Of a stretch of 6,702 bases of DNA, positions 5,348 to 6,702 are shown one piece after another. The notes under the pieces were generated by a model. That model did no database searches, was not told the origin of the DNA, and was given only the letters and a program-made list of their open reading frames with translations. The translations under genes were made by a program, and so were the position numbers. This DNA comes from Balneolaceae bacterium. Lineage in GTDB: Bacteria > Bacteroidota > Rhodothermia > Balneolales > Balneolaceae. Every line of letters starts with the position of its first letter. Position 1 is the stretch's first letter. Location: assembly GCA_007134665.1 (NCBI GenBank), contig SLKH01000314.1:1-6702 (forward strand), given 5' to 3'.

Positions 5348-6702
5348 TTATTTCTTGCCTTTTTGTGAGATAATTTCAACTGCCTGATCCAGAGTTACTT
5401 CTTCAGGTTTTATCTCTTTTGGGAGAGAAACGTTTTTTTTGCCGTATTTAAGATATGGCCCATACCGGCCGTCCATGACCCGTATCGGTTCGTTATTTTC
5501 CGGATGCTGGCCAAGTTCTTTGATTTCTGCACTTCGGCCACTTTTCTTTTTCTGTTTAAGCAGCTCTACAGCCCGGTCAAGTTCAACTGTTAAAACGTTA
5601 TCCTGTTTATTCAAAGATTTAAAGGTGCCATCATGAACTACGTAAGGGCCATATCTGCCGACACCGGCTTTTACTTCCTTTCCGGTTTCCGGGTGTTTAC
5701 CGAGTGATCGGGGTAATTCAAGCAATTTTAAAGCAAGTTCCAGATCTATATCATCGGGTTTCATTCCCTTTAACAGGGATACTCTTTTCGGTTTTTTATT
5801 TTCATCCGATACTTCGCCAAGCTGAACATATGGGCCGAAGCGGCCTGTGAGCACAAAAATTTCTTCACCGGTTTCCGGGTGTTTACCGAGCGATTCAGGG
5901 CCTTTTTCTTCGGCTTCAAGCAGTTCCTGTAATTTGGCGATGGTGATGTCACCCGGAGCCAGGTCGACCGGAAGGGAAGTAGAGATCTCTTCATCATCAG
6001 CCTTTGACCGGATATACGGCCCGAACTTACCAACAAAAACACCGATGCCGTTCAGCCCTTCAATCGGCAGGTCAAGTTTTCTGGCTTTTTGAGGCTCTAT
6101 TTTGTCTTCCCTGGAATCTACCTTTGCTTTCAGTCCATCTTCTCCCTTGTAATATTCAGAGAGATAAACGATCGGGTCATAATCACCCTGGGCAATCTGA
6201 TCCAGTTTGTTTTCCATTTCTGAAGTAAAGTCACTGTCAACCAGTTCAGGAAAATTATTTTCCAGTAAAGAAGTAACGGCAAAAGCAGTAAATGTGGGTA
6301 TCAAGGTTTTTCCTTCTGTTTTTACATATCCCCGGTCCTGGATCGTGCTGATAATCGTAGCATAGGTACTTGGTCGTCCAATTCCCCGTTTTTCAAGCTC
6401 CTTTACCAGGGTAGCTTCAGTAAAGCGGGCAGGCGGTTTAGTCTCATGACTGATTGATTCCAGGTCATGCAATTCGGTATTGTCCCCTTTACCCATATCC
6501 GGCAGAAAAATCTCCTGGTTTTCAAGTTCTGCTTCCGGGTCATCACTACCCTCGACATAGGCCCTGAAGTATCCGGGATTTAAAATCTTTTTTCCATTTG
6601 CCCTGAAATCAGCCGATGTGCCGCCGGATGAGGCCGTTATCGTCACATTGGTGAACTCCAGTTCAGCTTCTGCCATCTGTGTGGCAATGGTGCGTTTCCA
6701 GA
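5348..6702 (-). CDS. topA: DNA topoisomerase I (type IA), C-terminal part, 5' end cut by window
   Basis: TopA relaxes negative supercoils by passing single strands through a transient tyrosine-linked nick. The frame is open to the window edge, entering with WKRTIATQMAEAEL, a conserved TopA segment, so the ATG at 6674-6676 is internal and not the start. Numbering from that Met, residues 81-118 read PPARFTEATLVKELEKRGIG then RPSTYATIISTIQDRGYV, nearly identical to E. coli TopA. The Toprim domain and active-site tyrosine are upstream of the window. The C-terminal tail has four Gly-x-Phe/Tyr-Gly-Pro-Tyr repeats: GKFGPYI (217), GRFGPYV (278), GRYGPYV (340) and GRYGPYL (403). Three are preceded by an HPE motif (HPETGEE, HPETGKE, HPENNEP). 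This is the Toprim_Crpt-type repeat tail found in Bacteroidota and many other bacteria in place of zinc ribbons; no cysteine occurs in the visible 450 residues. Such tails contact DNA and tune processivity. It ends at TAA 5348-5350 in a lysine-rich tail (SQKGKK). Confidence 0.96.
   Translation of the reverse strand, partial: WKRTIATQMAEAELEFTNVTITASSGGTSADFRANGKKILNPGYFRAYVEGSDDPEAELENQEIFLPDMGKGDNTELHDLESISHETKPPARFTEATLVKELEKRGIGRPSTYATIISTIQDRGYVKTEGKTLIPTFTAFAVTSLLENNFPELVDSDFTSEMENKLDQIAQGDYDPIVYLSEYYKGEDGLKAKVDSREDKIEPQKARKLDLPIEGLNGIGVFVGKFGPYIRSKADDEEISTSLPVDLAPGDITIAKLQELLEAEEKGPESLGKHPETGEEIFVLTGRFGPYVQLGEVSDENKKPKRVSLLKGMKPDDIDLELALKLLELPRSLGKHPETGKEVKAGVGRYGPYVVHDGTFKSLNKQDNVLTVELDRAVELLKQKKKSGRSAEIKELGQHPENNEPIRVMDGRYGPYLKYGKKNVSLPKEIKPEEVTLDQAVEIISQKGKK
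5682..5704. repeat. 23-base direct repeat within topA, copy 1 (shared with 5868-5890)
   Basis: Bases 5682-5704 and 5868-5890 are identical over 23 bases (plus strand begins CCGGTTTCCGGG) and start 186 bases apart. Both encode the LGKHPETG block that opens successive C-terminal repeats of TopA. Identity at synonymous positions as well as protein level suggests a recent intragenic duplication or gene conversion, though strong codon preference could also explain it. Confidence 0.8.
5868..5890. repeat. 23-base direct repeat within topA, copy 2
   Basis: This is the second copy of the repeat at 5682-5704, encoding LGKHPETG before the GRFGPYV repeat of TopA. Similarity continues past the 23 bases with one mismatch and then GAT. 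Confidence 0.8.

Noticed and set aside
5348..6676. The ATG at 6674-6676 as the true start of the topoisomerase gene.
   Set aside because: The frame stays open upstream to the window edge and encodes WKRTIATQ, a conserved internal TopA segment.

Overview
This window has moderate-to-low GC and carries six protein genes. None of them has a convincing Shine-Dalgarno sequence before its start. The family content is core bacterial housekeeping (ruvB, ppk1, topA) plus an ECF sigma factor next to a membrane-anchored TPR protein. Together with the TopA C-terminal repeat architecture, this fits the Bacteroidota/Balneolota/Rhodothermota assemblage. That placement is inference from gene style, because no rRNA or other lineage marker is present. 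I see no mobile elements, CRISPR arrays, tRNAs, rRNAs or phage genes.

Layout, left to right. Bases 1-518 (minus) are the N-terminal half of the Holliday-junction motor RuvB, cut by the window edge. Bases 519-662 are a divergent intergenic region with a 7-bp inverted repeat whose loop contains TATAAT. Bases 663-2921 (plus) are a complete polyphosphate kinase 1 with all catalytic residues and a lysine-rich N-terminal extension of about 50 residues. It ends tail-to-tail against a minus-strand block. Bases 2957-3736 encode a single-pass membrane protein with C-terminal TPR-like repeats and an N-terminal segment like Bacteroidota anti-sigma factors. Bases 3827-4366 encode an ECF-type sigma factor. 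Bases 4596-5165 encode an unrecognised protein with a winged-helix-like C-terminal half. Bases 5348-6702 are the C-terminal part of topoisomerase I, cut by the window edge, with two successive hairpins just after its stop.

The sigma factor and TPR/membrane protein are adjacent, co-directional and 90 bases apart. They probably form a signalling pair in which the membrane protein controls or partners the sigma factor. The neighbouring ppk1 makes polyphosphate, a stress polymer, but it lies on the opposite strand and nothing in the sequence ties it to the sigma factor. RuvB and TopA are DNA-maintenance enzymes whose proximity looks incidental.

Most of this window is ordinary. The best candidate for something under-described is the sigma/TPR pair, together with the upstream inverted repeat and the unassigned winged-helix-like gene. 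It is a modest candidate, not a striking new system.
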